DNA of 64,000 nucleotides. Source: JAFAGX01 sp035622175 (GTDB lineage: Bacteria > Acidobacteriota > Terriglobia > Terriglobales > Acidobacteriaceae). Positions 17,772-26,171 of this stretch are shown here, in pieces. The stretch is taken from assembly GCA_035622175.1 (NCBI GenBank), contig DASPVV010000049.1, positions 17,506 to 81,505 on the forward strand, read 5' to 3'. Under the pieces are notes generated by a model. The model did no database searches and was not told the origin of the DNA. It was given only the letters and a program-made list of their open reading frames with translations. How positions within the stretch are numbered: position 1 is the stretch's first letter; every line of letters starts with the position of its first letter. Made by a program: the position numbers and the translations under genes.

Positions 17772-18569
17772 GACGCAAAGAGCCGCTCTAGTTTAGATCA
17801 TCACTACCCAACACGCACTTTTTCCCTTGCTTTCCTTCATCATGCCGCTTTCCTGCCCAAAGGAGCGGCCAATTCTCAATGTCAAGAAGTGTAATTAGTA
17901 CCATCCTCCCTTACACGGTCCAGAAATTTTTGACTACCCGATATCCCTTAAGGGAAGGCCATCGTATCGATCGACCGGCCCAGTGGTCCAGCCCGAAGGT
18001 TTCTCAAGCGGCCCTCGGCCCTAGGGCGATATTTGCCGGGATCAGTTCCGGCCGTCGCGGTGGAGCTACAAGTCCTCACCCTCGGTAGTGACTACGGCTT
18101 TAGTTTTTCGTAACTTAGCCTAGCGTCGCCCGGGGTCGGGGGAAGGGGAGAAACTGGAGAAGGAAGTCTCCATGCGGAAGGTCTGGCGTTCGAGGCGGCT
18201 TCGGTTCCTGGAGCATGTGGAAAAACCCACATCTCACGGGAAGTTCCTGGCAGCGTACATGCACCACTGGGCGAAAATCAAGATTGTATTTCGCTTCTTC
18301 TCGTTGGCTGGATGCGAAGGCGCACCGGCAGGTGTCGAGCCGCTGTCCGGCTTGTGGTCGAATCGAACCTGGGGAGAACTAACGTCCACCAGTTGCCGGG
18401 GACGCCGGTAACGTGGAGTTCGGAGCGCAGGGGGGGGCCGTCAGCGTACGCTCGATGGCCAGGGACGTTCGTCCTGTCGCATGCGTCTATCCTTTGCCGG
18501 GGTACTGTGGCTCTCTCCACTAGAACTCAACCGCCTGAGGGCGATTCTGTCAAACCAGGAGCTGAGATC
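17772..18569. other. Long intergenic region upstream of LuxR-type genes
   Basis: About 800 bases with no convincing gene. Two small symmetrical elements stand out: TCCCTTAAGGGA (17944-17955) and GTAGT-G-ACTAC (18085-18095), the latter followed by a T-rich patch. The second could be a regulator binding site for the HTH genes downstream, but it lies almost 500 bases before the first of them. Confidence 0.3.
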
Positions 18570-18965
18570 ATGAAAATCAAGCCCATTCACCTGGGTCCAC
18601 GCGAGCAGCAAATCGCCGATCTGCTGCTCGAAGGTTGCGACAATGCGGAAATTGCCAAACAGCTGAACATGGCCCGGCGCACCGTCAAGGCCCATTTCAA
18701 TCGGCTTTTTCTGCGCTTTGGAATCAGAAGCGGAATCAAGCGGGTCAAGCTCGCAACACTTTTATATCGGAGGCAACTATGCTTGGAAGGGAGCGTCGCG
18801 GAGACCGGGTGCCAAGTGAGAAAGAGCAGCGAGTCATTGAGCTCGTCGCTCAAGGACTCAAGAATAGTGAAGTTGCCCAAGCCATCGGGACCACCGAACA
18901 CGTTGTCAAAAACTATCTTCGAACTATCTATGACAAGCTCGGGCTCTGGAATCGGGTCGAATTAG
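18570..18965 (+). CDS. Small LuxR-type HTH protein (first of an overlapping pair)
   Basis: From ATG 18570 the frame encodes 131 residues. Residues 1-70 are a LuxR/GerE helix-turn-helix: LGPREQQIADLLLEG, NAEIAKQLNMARRTVKAHFN, RLFLRFGIRSG. After about residue 80 the sequence turns serine-rich, exactly where it overlaps the second HTH frame at 18779, so that tail is probably not conserved. No receiver domain precedes the HTH. Acidobacteria often carry such short, receiver-less LuxR proteins in pairs. It is probably a DNA-binding regulator with unknown targets. Confidence 0.7.
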   Translation: MKIKPIHLGPREQQIADLLLEGCDNAEIAKQLNMARRTVKAHFNRLFLRFGIRSGIKRVKLATLLYRRQLCLEGSVAETGCQVRKSSESLSSSLKDSRIVKLPKPSGPPNTLSKTIFELSMTSSGSGIGSN

Positions 18966-19009
18966 CGTTGTGGTACGAAGCCCGGCGTCCCTTGAAAATA
19001 TTGCCCTGA
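18779..19009 (+). CDS. Small LuxR-type HTH protein (second of an overlapping pair)
   Basis: A 76-residue protein starting ATG 18779 with GGAGG just upstream, in a different frame from and overlapping the preceding HTH gene by 187 bases. It is a LuxR/GerE domain almost from end to end: EKEQRVIELVAQGLKNSEVA, IGTTEHVVKNYLRTIYDKLG, then a C-terminal RRPLKILP. The recognition helix differs from that of its neighbour. The pair may have arisen from a duplication, or from a frameshift in a two-HTH protein. Confidence 0.72.
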   Translation: MLGRERRGDRVPSEKEQRVIELVAQGLKNSEVAQAIGTTEHVVKNYLRTIYDKLGLWNRVELALWYEARRPLKILP

Positions 19010-19223
19010 TGCGCCGGCGTCGATGAAGCCGGGCGAGCAGGCGGAAGATCCGAGTCGTCGATGATCGGTGGCAGAAGCTCAGCAGCCCCAGTAAGGCGGG
19101 GATCCTTGAAGCCAGGAACCCGTCCGCGGCTGGGTATTGCCCCGACTTCGACTGCTTGGGAGAGTGGCACCTTGTTCCCCGTGTCCGGGGCGGGGGGGCT
19201 GCGTCGATTCCTCGCGCGGGAAG

Positions 19224-21038
19224 TTATTCGCAGGCCTTGAGCGCGGCGGGCTTGAATTGATCGAGTTGTGCGTCCCGTTGGGTTGCCATTTTCCCGCCAT
19301 CCGTCTTGCCGTATTCTTCTGATCCCGAACAATAGTAGAGCGCGGTGTGCACATCTTCCCAGACTTGCGCGTGGGGATTGCCGCCGAAACCCGGATCTAC
19401 CGTCGGAGGCTCCGCCAGGCCGAGGCCGACCAGAGCGCGCTCGAACAAAGTGAGCGAAGGTTGAGAAGTTTTCGTTCGCGATTTTGGTGCCGGCTGGTGC
19501 GGACTCCACCAGCCAATCGCGAGGAGGAGCACCAAGAGAGAGATGACCACGGAGACGTCGCCCTGATGTCGGCCGAGCCACCGTCTGCCCGGAGAATCGT
19601 TCTCCTTCAAGGATTCAAGCCAGGTGCGGGCTGTCGCCGCCGATGTCCAGGGCGATTGCCCAGCGGGCTTCTCGTTTGCCAGAAGGATTCGGATTTTGCT
19701 CTCGGTCTCGGTTGTTTCCGCCGCAGGTGGAAGTGAATCGAGAGCCAAGGCCGCACTGCCGTCGACCGCCGGCGTGTCCGGGACGCCACCGTCCGCATGA
19801 GCCAGAACGGGGAACGGTACCGGTACGGCAGGGGCGACTTCGCCTTCGAGAAGAAACTTGCTGCTCGGTTCGGGGTCGTCGCCGCCGAGAGTCAGTGGCG
19901 CAGGAGCAAGTTCGCTGCGTGAGGAAGAAAACTCGAGCGAACGCGGGGTTCCGCATCGTCCGCAGAAACTCTCGCCCTCGCCAAAAAGGAACCCACATTG
20001 CTGACAAGCAGAACTCAGTTGGCTCGCGCCAGCCGACTCGTCCGCCTGGCTGGGCGCTGCCAGCGGCGACTCTGGGACCTCAGGCACGCTGGCCGCGACC
20101 AGCTTCAGTTCGTCCTTGAGCGCGACCGGTCCGGCCGAAATCGCGGTTGCCATCGGCGCAGGCTCATCGGTGAGCTGCGCCAGCAAGTCTGCAATGTCCG
20201 GCAGGGGTTCGGCAGAGATCTCCCTGAGCGACTGTTCTCCCACGCTTGCCGGCAGCGCGTCCGGCTCAGGCTTGGTCACCACCTCTTGGGCGCTGGTCGC
20301 CGAACCATCCGCGGTGAGGCGCTCCAGTTGCGGCTTGAGCCGCTCGAGAGCCTCGAGCACGGCGGCGTGCTCCTTGGCCAGAGCCTGTTTCCATTGCAAC
20401 TCGGCCGCTCTGAGGACCGCTTCTCCCATCAGATTCGCCATGACGTGGCAGCTTTGCATCTCGGGAGCGGTCATCGATTGTGCTTGGGCAAAATTCAGTT
20501 GCAAAAAGCCAACCATGGTCAGCTTGTCGTAAAACGGAAACAGGATCGGATCGGGAGCGCTCCCTTGGAGATGCTCACGGCGAGAATCGCTCGGCATGGG
20601 CTCGCGCGTCTTGTCCTTCTGCAACAACTCTGCGATGTTGGTTGGAATGGGGACGATGGAGCCCGCCAGTGATTTCAAGGTTCCCGCCGCCGCACAGTAC
20701 TCGAGCTGGTCATTCCGGAGGAAGGCCACCGCGATCGCGCTTGCACTCGTGATTCTCTCGAGTCGCTCCACGATCACTTTGGCCGCTGCGGAAGCGTCGG
20801 AGAGCGAGCGAAGCAGGGCTTGCGCTTCGGCGATCTCCACCAGAGTCGCTGCGGGATCAAGAGGCTTTTGTGACGACGCGCCCTGCTGCCGGGCGGAGCC
20901 GGCGTCGAGCACCGGTTCAAACGTCGTTTGGTCGGGCGCGGGTGTTGAGAATGCGTTGGCTACTTGTGGTTCCACCGTGTCGCGTTTCCTTTGTCGTTTC
21001 AAAAACTGACGCCCCGGATGGTGCAATTCGCCAACCAA
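19224..21038 (-). CDS. GAF-like / zinc-ribbon / single-span membrane protein
   Basis: A 604-residue protein; a GTG further in (VEPQVANAF, about residue 22) is a possible alternative start. Residues ~60-235 resemble a GAF sensor domain (helix AQALLRSLSDASAAAKVIVERL, then strands with YCAAAGTLKSL and ILFPFYDKLTMVGFLQL). Around residue 345 is a double-CxxC zinc ribbon, CQQCGFLFGEGESFCGRCG. Long Pro/Ala/Glu linkers separate the parts. One membrane helix lies at about 525-545 (VVISLLVLLLAIGWW). The C-terminus (~60 residues) contains YYCSGSEEYGKTDGGKMA and should be outside the membrane. The protein may sense a cytosolic signal; nothing more specific can be said. Confidence 0.65.
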   Translation of the reverse strand: MVGELHHPGRQFLKRQRKRDTVEPQVANAFSTPAPDQTTFEPVLDAGSARQQGASSQKPLDPAATLVEIAEAQALLRSLSDASAAAKVIVERLERITSASAIAVAFLRNDQLEYCAAAGTLKSLAGSIVPIPTNIAELLQKDKTREPMPSDSRREHLQGSAPDPILFPFYDKLTMVGFLQLNFAQAQSMTAPEMQSCHVMANLMGEAVLRAAELQWKQALAKEHAAVLEALERLKPQLERLTADGSATSAQEVVTKPEPDALPASVGEQSLREISAEPLPDIADLLAQLTDEPAPMATAISAGPVALKDELKLVAASVPEVPESPLAAPSQADESAGASQLSSACQQCGFLFGEGESFCGRCGTPRSLEFSSSRSELAPAPLTLGGDDPEPSSKFLLEGEVAPAVPVPFPVLAHADGGVPDTPAVDGSAALALDSLPPAAETTETESKIRILLANEKPAGQSPWTSAATARTWLESLKENDSPGRRWLGRHQGDVSVVISLLVLLLAIGWWSPHQPAPKSRTKTSQPSLTLFERALVGLGLAEPPTVDPGFGGNPHAQVWEDVHTALYYCSGSEEYGKTDGGKMATQRDAQLDQFKPAALKACE

Positions 21039-21721
21039 ACACGGCGATCTGGCCCGACGCCTCCCGATTCTACCAGTCGCGCTTCCCCCGGACCACGCCC
21101 ATCTTCGACCCGTTAACCCACTCCAGGGTAGCGAGTTATCTCTTCCTCATCGCAGCTCAACTGCTAGGTTACCGAAGGGTGAGAGCGGGTTACTTCGATA
21201 CTGTCTCGTTTTGATGTGCAATTACTTGCACATAATCGTGGAAGGTTGATCGACTTCGCTCGGGACGGGCAGCCCCGTCAGCGATCAGCGGATTGGTTCT
21301 TTCGACCCTGCCTGGGTCCGAGTTCAGGCGGAAGCAAGGCAGGGGAAGGATGACTCGGTCGGTATTGCCGCCAAGGGAGTTTTCCACAGGGGGTCAACGC
21401 GCATTCAGAGCGATCAAGATCTTTCCATACGTGGACAAGAGGAGAGAAAATATGGCTGCTCAACGTAAGCCTTCTTCCCCGGGTGCGTTTCCCTGACCCC
21501 GCTTGCACCAGGTTGGGTGCACCTGGCTGTGGAAAGCAGGCAAGTAATAGAAAAACCAGCGATTGAGAACACGACAAGGTGGTTGACGCGGCCCTCTCGA
21601 TGCGGTAAACAGCTTAGCAATTTAAGAGTGGGTTATCTGAAGTCTATGCCGTCTCGTTCCTCGGGTCTGAGCCATCTCGCCATTTCGAAAAAGCCCCGAT
21701 GGGCTGTGCTCAAGATCTTGC
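21039..21721. other. Intergenic region with an operator-like inverted repeat
   Basis: About 680 bases without a convincing gene. A perfect inverted repeat ATGTGCAA-TTAC-TTGCACAT lies at 21214-21233 (separate entry). The rest contains short frames of low-complexity composition only. Confidence 0.35.
21214..21233. promoter_or_regulatory. Perfect 8-4-8 inverted repeat, operator-like
   Basis: ATGTGCAA, TTAC, TTGCACAT. The arms are perfect and AT-rich around the centre, typical of a binding site for a dimeric HTH repressor or activator. It lies about 175 bases upstream of the GAF/zinc-ribbon gene (minus strand) and about 520 bases upstream of the receiver gene (plus strand). No obvious cognate regulator is adjacent. 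Confidence 0.4.
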
Positions 21722-21751
21722 ATGCTTGGCGAACCGAGCGGCCCAATTCCC

Positions 21752-22201
21752 ATGTCATGTCCTGAGCCAAGTCAACAAAGAGCTACGGTTTTGGTGATTG
21801 AAGATTGTCCAGAAGTCCAACGCTATCTCCGTGTCTTGCTCGAGCTCGACTACTACCACGTCGAGGTCGCTAGCAACGGTGAGGAAGCCTTGCAGCGCAT
21901 GCAGGAGGGCTGCACTCCCGAGCTTGTGCTGCTGGACATGCAAATGCCCGGCATGGACGGCCTGAAAACCTTGCAAAGCTTGCGGGATCTCCAACCCGGC
22001 TTGAAGGTGATTATTTGTTCCGGGGAAGACCATCCTGAAACCATTCGACAAGCCATTTTGTTGGGGGCGCAGGCTTACCTCGTCAAGCCGGTCCCGCGTC
22101 TGTACTTGTCGGCGGCGGTGGAGGGTTGCCTTGGCAGCGGGAGCGAGACCGCCACGTGTTGCATCACATACCCTTCCACCATGGCTGACCGACTGAATTG
22201 A
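21752..22201 (+). CDS. Stand-alone response-regulator receiver (CheY-like)
   Basis: A 149-residue protein from ATG 21752; a start at 21722 would add 10 residues. It is a single complete receiver domain: acidic pocket in VLVIEDCPEVQRYL, phospho-acceptor aspartate in VLLDMQMPGMDG, switch serine in IICSGEDHP and lysine in AYLVKPVP. There is no output domain, so it acts by protein contact or in a phosphorelay. No histidine kinase is nearby. It converges end-to-end with a PilZ protein with no gap. Confidence 0.88.
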   Translation: MSCPEPSQQRATVLVIEDCPEVQRYLRVLLELDYYHVEVASNGEEALQRMQEGCTPELVLLDMQMPGMDGLKTLQSLRDLQPGLKVIICSGEDHPETIRQAILLGAQAYLVKPVPRLYLSAAVEGCLGSGSETATCCITYPSTMADRLN

Positions 22202-22858
22202 CTAAGGTCGGACGGCAAGTCGCACTTGGCTGTCCAAAAACTCCTGCAGTTGGTGCCTTTCCTGGTCAGACATGGCGAGAAATTTTACGCTGATCCCGTA
22301 GCCGGGCGCGCTCGAGACCACTTGGGTTTTCGCCCATAATTTGAGGTCCTTTACCCAGATGGCAATTCTAGCTTCAGTTCCCTTAGGCAGCGGGTTCGAC
22401 ATCTCGACGAAGCACCCCCCTAAGCTCATATCACTAGTTCTGGCCCGAATCGGAACCGACTGATCGCTGGGATAGATTTCCACCGAGGTCGTACACTTCA
22501 GTCGTGGGTATGCTCGTCGCTCCTGCGATTCCTCGGCGAGGCTAACAGCTGTGGTCTCCGACAGGGGAAAATCCCAGAACGGCTTTTCCGGAGACAGACT
22601 CAGCAACCCAAGATGGCCAAACTTCGGGCTGCCAGTTTCGCCGATCCACCTTACTCGAAAATGGGCCTTGGTTTGGCCGTACGTCAGGCCAATGATCTCG
22701 TCGACCTTGAGTTCGGCTTGTACGCCACTCAACTCCACGCCAAACCGGCTTACATTGACCGTAGAGACCTTCTCGGTGAAGATTCGCCCATGGCGATCTG
22801 TGCCAAAGATTCGCACCGGGACGCGCGTCTCGTTTCTCGGCTGCTGACGGTCTCCCAT
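22202..22858 (-). CDS. Double PilZ-like protein
   Basis: A 218-residue protein from ATG 22858. The C-terminal half is a full PilZ domain: ERRAYPRLKCTTSVEIYP (RxxxR region) and TSDMSLGGCFVEMSNPL (the D-x-S-x-x-G motif). The N-terminal half (RNETRVPVRIFG, STVNVSRFGVELSG) looks like a second, degenerate PilZ-type barrel in which asparagine replaces the conserved aspartate. C-di-GMP binding is therefore expected only in the second domain. Target unknown; cytosolic. Confidence 0.8.
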   Translation of the reverse strand: MGDRQQPRNETRVPVRIFGTDRHGRIFTEKVSTVNVSRFGVELSGVQAELKVDEIIGLTYGQTKAHFRVRWIGETGSPKFGHLGLLSLSPEKPFWDFPLSETTAVSLAEESQERRAYPRLKCTTSVEIYPSDQSVPIRARTSDMSLGGCFVEMSNPLPKGTEARIAIWVKDLKLWAKTQVVSSAPGYGISVKFLAMSDQERHQLQEFLDSQVRLAVRP

Positions 22859-23177
22859 GAGTAAAACCAAATTTGCGAGCTGTTAGGTTAGTGTCGTGAT
22901 TCTACTCGAAAACGCGCCTTCGCCCAAAGGACCTTGCGTAACTAGGCTGTCGCCGGGTGATGACCCTTCGAGTACCCCCGTGCGAGCCTACCGTCCTCCC
23001 AGCTACGACTGGATTCGGCAAAACGCTGCAAAACCTTGCACACGGCAAGCTGCTGCGATCTTTCCCAATCCTGCTTCCAACAGGCAGTTGGCCGGGAACT
23101 CGACGGCAGCTGAATTGCTTCAAGGGAGTGAGAAGTCGCCGACTGAGTTCTTTCTGGCAGCGGTCGGCCCGGGAAAA
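22859..23177. other. Short intergenic region
   Basis: About 320 bases between divergent genes. A plus-strand frame is open from 22896 into the next gene, but its N-terminal part is proline-rich and not protein-like. Nothing else seen. Confidence 0.3.
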
Positions 23178-23609
23178 ATGGAACATAAAGAAACCTTCTG
23201 GATGACCTGTGATTCCTTCGAGCAGTTACGCGCCGAATACGGCCCTTTTCATACCCGCGCTGAGGCCGAGGTCGAAGCGCAAAAACTCGGGTTCGGCTAT
23301 CTGTTGCGCTACGAACACCTCATCGATGAGAATGACGAAATTCAAGAGGTACGTTGCATCTTCATTGAATTGCCCCGCGCGAAATCTAAGGTTCGCTTAG
23401 CCAGCCCGCGCGGCCAGGTTCGGGAAAGCAAGTATCACACTCGCTGCGCCACGTGTGGGGAGATGGCCGTGCACGAGGAACCTTGGCGGGCCGAGGTGTG
23501 GGCTGATATCCATGAGTTCGAGCGGCGGCGTCACCGCGTGCGATTATTCGAACAGAGCCAAGGAGCCGGCCTCAGGGAGATCGGGGACTGGCGCGACCGC
23601 TGTCGATAA
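23178..23609 (+). CDS. Hypothetical protein, 143 residues
   Basis: The start is taken at ATG 23178 (MEHKETFWMTCDSFEQLRAE). The body has a mixed alpha/beta pattern (FHTRAEAEVEAQKLGFGYLLRYEH) and a CATCGE pair that could bind zinc, followed by a basic C-terminal helix (HEFERRRHRVRLFEQ). No signal peptide or membrane helix. No family recognised. Confidence 0.6.
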   Translation: MEHKETFWMTCDSFEQLRAEYGPFHTRAEAEVEAQKLGFGYLLRYEHLIDENDEIQEVRCIFIELPRAKSKVRLASPRGQVRESKYHTRCATCGEMAVHEEPWRAEVWADIHEFERRRHRVRLFEQSQGAGLREIGDWRDRCR

Positions 23610-23717
23610 GCCTTCCTGACCCACGCAAGTCACGTTCCCATCTGCAAAACTCCATCATTTTCTGCTAGTCTGTTGCCCGAGAGTGCGGTCTGCGGTCGGC
23701 CCTTCCGAGAGCCCTCT

Positions 23718-24170
23718 ATGGCCCTGGTGTTACTTGTGCTGCTAGCGCTAATTCCTTTGTTAGGTGTGGCATGGATTGCTGCCTATGGCTCTCTATTCCC
23801 GCAGCCGACCATCGATGCCCTGTTCACCTCCCTGATTCTACTGTCGACGTCCGCCATTTTCGGAATGACCGCTTTATTCGAGGTGCGCAGATATCTGTCG
23901 GGCGCGAGTGGGGGCGGCGGGGGGGTGGCAACCCCCTCCTCTCTCTCGCGTTCGGTACGGCGCGGAAGGGTGAAGGAAGTGACTTTCTATGAAGCCGATG
24001 TAGGACAGCCAAATAAATCGATTGTCACCCTGTCGGATGATGGCCGTTCGGCGGAGATGCTGGTTCTCTCCGGGGATGTTCGGAATGCGCTTCCGGTAGG
24101 ACAGAAGGTTCAGATCACCTTACGCAAGCAAGGCGGAGAGAACGTTCTGGTTGACGTGCAATATTCATGA
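23718..24170 (+). CDS. Membrane protein with C-terminal soluble domain, unknown function
   Basis: A 150-residue protein from ATG 23718. Two membrane helices (ALVLLVLLALIPLLGVAWIA and a second at LFTSLILLSTSAIFGMTALF) are followed by a glycine-rich linker (GASGGGGGVATP) and a small beta-rich tail (RGRVKEVTFYEADVG ... KVQITLRKQGGENVLVDVQ). The tail recalls a nucleic-acid- or ligand-binding beta barrel, but no family is recognised. Confidence 0.6.
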   Translation: MALVLLVLLALIPLLGVAWIAAYGSLFPQPTIDALFTSLILLSTSAIFGMTALFEVRRYLSGASGGGGGVATPSSLSRSVRRGRVKEVTFYEADVGQPNKSIVTLSDDGRSAEMLVLSGDVRNALPVGQKVQITLRKQGGENVLVDVQYS

Positions 24171-24295
24171 TCCGCGCCCCAGAACTGTTACCGACGTAAC
24201 CCTCGATCGCAAGTTCTATCTCGCTCTGTCTGCCACAGGCCCTTGAAAATTCAAAAGAGTGGTTCCCGGGACCTGTCGGTTTGCGCACAGAGGGG

Positions 24296-25141
24296 ATGAT
24301 GCCGGCCAGTGGGACGTTCCAGCCGATCGAGGAAGCACCAGCATCGGTGCCATCGATGCTCGAACGCGCGGAGCACATTCAGCGTGAGATTCACCAGCTC
24401 TCGGGCCGGGACCTGCAATTGTGGTCCATCGGGATTCTGGTGATGCTGGTTCTCGCCTCCGGCGTTCTGGCCTTGGTGTTCCCCAATTTAGTCTGGGCCG
24501 AGCATTCCATTCACATCCAAACAGCTTACCTGCCGCAGCTATTCTTTGGCCTTATTTCTCTCATCTTGTTGTTTAACATTTATCTTCTCCAGCAGAAGAT
24601 CAGTCTCAACCATACCCGGGGTCGACTCATCGGGGAATTGGTGCTCAACGAACGTCTGGAAAGCCTGTCGCTGGTAGATCCGCTCACCCAGCTCCTCAAC
24701 CGTCGTGCGCTCAATGAATTGATTCCGCGGGAGGTGGCCCGCGCCAATCGCTACGGACGGCCGCTGACCTTCCTGGCCATGGATCTGCGAGGCTTTCGTG
24801 AGATCAACGCCAAGTTCGGAATGAACGAGGGTAACCAGCTGCTCGCGGAATTTGGCAAGCTGCTGAAGAGTAATTTTCGCGGCTGCGACATCCTTTTGCG
24901 CCAAGGAGATGACGAATTTATCGTGGTCCTGCCGGATACCTCGGAGGAGGAAGGCGAGGCTGCCTTGCACCGCCTGTTGCGCTCAGTCAAACAATGGAAT
25001 TCGAACCGCAGCAGGACTTACGAGCTCGCTTTGGCGTGGGCCGTGGCGCCCTACATCCTCGGCAGTGACGTCGCCGACGTGCTGCGCAACCTGGACCGCA
25101 AGATTTTCCAGAAAAAACACAACCTGATACCCGTGTTCTAG
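24296..25141 (+). CDS. Membrane-anchored GGDEF protein (degenerate motif)
   Basis: About 281 residues, with ATG 24296 or 24299 as likely start behind AGAGGGG; a TTG at 24281 is also possible. Two membrane helices (LWSIGILVMLVLASGVLALVF and QLFFGLISLILLFNIYLL) precede a GGDEF domain (DPLTQLLNRRALNELIP ... FGKLLKS ... RQGDDEFIVVLPD). The signature GG[DE]EF reads GDDEF, so the second glycine is changed and the domain may be a weak or inactive diguanylate cyclase. Together with the PilZ proteins nearby it suggests local c-di-GMP signalling genes. Confidence 0.8.
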   Translation: MMPASGTFQPIEEAPASVPSMLERAEHIQREIHQLSGRDLQLWSIGILVMLVLASGVLALVFPNLVWAEHSIHIQTAYLPQLFFGLISLILLFNIYLLQQKISLNHTRGRLIGELVLNERLESLSLVDPLTQLLNRRALNELIPREVARANRYGRPLTFLAMDLRGFREINAKFGMNEGNQLLAEFGKLLKSNFRGCDILLRQGDDEFIVVLPDTSEEEGEAALHRLLRSVKQWNSNRSRTYELALAWAVAPYILGSDVADVLRNLDRKIFQKKHNLIPVF

Positions 25142-25172
25142 CTCGGCCGTCGGCTGCAAGGGCGCCGGGGTG

Positions 25173-26171
25173 TCAGGACGAGCGGGTTTCGCTCCCAGTC
25201 CTCACCGCGGCGCAACGCGCCGCCCCCTGCAAGCCGGCTTTGTCATTGGTGATGACATGAACCGGTATGCCTTCGAGCAAAGGCCGCATCCTGCCCTTGC
25301 TGGTAAAGGCTTCAAGAAAGAGGGGCTCGGCCAATTTGGCCAGTATCTTAGGAGCGATACCGCCCCCGATAAACACGCCCCCGGTCGCCATCAGTTTGAG
25401 GGCTAGATTTCCGGCCTCGGCTCCATAAGCGGAAACAAACAAGGTGAGCGCCTGCTCGCACAGGGCGCAGCGACCCTCGATGGCTGCGCTTGAGATGGCG
25501 GCCGCGGCATCGCCGTCGTGCATCGCTTGGCTCAGCCACGAAGGTTCGGTTCCGCGACCGGTATCGCGAAGGAAGTGAAAAACGTTGACCAACCCCGGTC
25601 CCGAAACCACCCGCTCATTGCTGACATGACCATAGCGGGAAGCCAGGTACCGCTGCAACTCGATCTCGAGCTCATTGCGGGGTGCAAAGTCCGCGTGGCC
25701 TCCCTCGCAGGCGAAGACTCGATAGTCCAATCCATCCCAATACAGGCCGGCCTCCCCCAGTCCAGTGCCGGCGGCGATGACCCCCTGGTTCCCGATTGCC
25801 TGTGCGTTCCCGGGATTGAGCGACACCACATCTTTGGCGTCGAGGGTGGCGATCCCCCAGGCATTTGCCTCGAGGTCGTTGATGATCAGAGCTTGCTCGA
25901 GCTTTAATTCTTTGGCTAGCTGTTTCGCCTCGACGACCCAGGGCAGATTGGAAGTCTCGACTCGGCCGTTGTGCACCGGGCCGGCGACGCCAAAGCAGGC
26001 GGCGTCGGCGTCGAGGCGGGAATCATCGAGAAATCGGAGCACGATTTCGTCCAGGCCGCGGTAGTCGCGGCTGGAAAAAACCGAGTCGGAGACCATGCGA
26101 AAACGGCCGTTCGATACATCGAAGAATGCCAGTCTGGCATGGGTACCTCCGATGTCGCCGGCGAGGATCAT
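25173..26171 (-). CDS. glk: Glucokinase
   Basis: A 332-residue ROK-unlike, Glk-type hexokinase. It begins MILAGDIGGTHARLAFFD (phosphate-1 ATP motif) and continues with LPWVVEAKQL, INDLEANAWG (catalytic aspartate region), VIAAGTGLGEAGLYWDG and the C-terminal GGVFIGGGIAPKIL motif, all typical. It phosphorylates glucose to glucose-6-phosphate, feeding the dehydrogenase encoded just upstream. Its start codon overlaps the end of zwf by 4 bases (translational coupling), and it is the last gene of the pentose-phosphate operon. Confidence 0.92.
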   Translation of the reverse strand: MILAGDIGGTHARLAFFDVSNGRFRMVSDSVFSSRDYRGLDEIVLRFLDDSRLDADAACFGVAGPVHNGRVETSNLPWVVEAKQLAKELKLEQALIINDLEANAWGIATLDAKDVVSLNPGNAQAIGNQGVIAAGTGLGEAGLYWDGLDYRVFACEGGHADFAPRNELEIELQRYLASRYGHVSNERVVSGPGLVNVFHFLRDTGRGTEPSWLSQAMHDGDAAAAISSAAIEGRCALCEQALTLFVSAYGAEAGNLALKLMATGGVFIGGGIAPKILAKLAEPLFLEAFTSKGRMRPLLEGIPVHVITNDKAGLQGAARCAAVRTGSETRSS

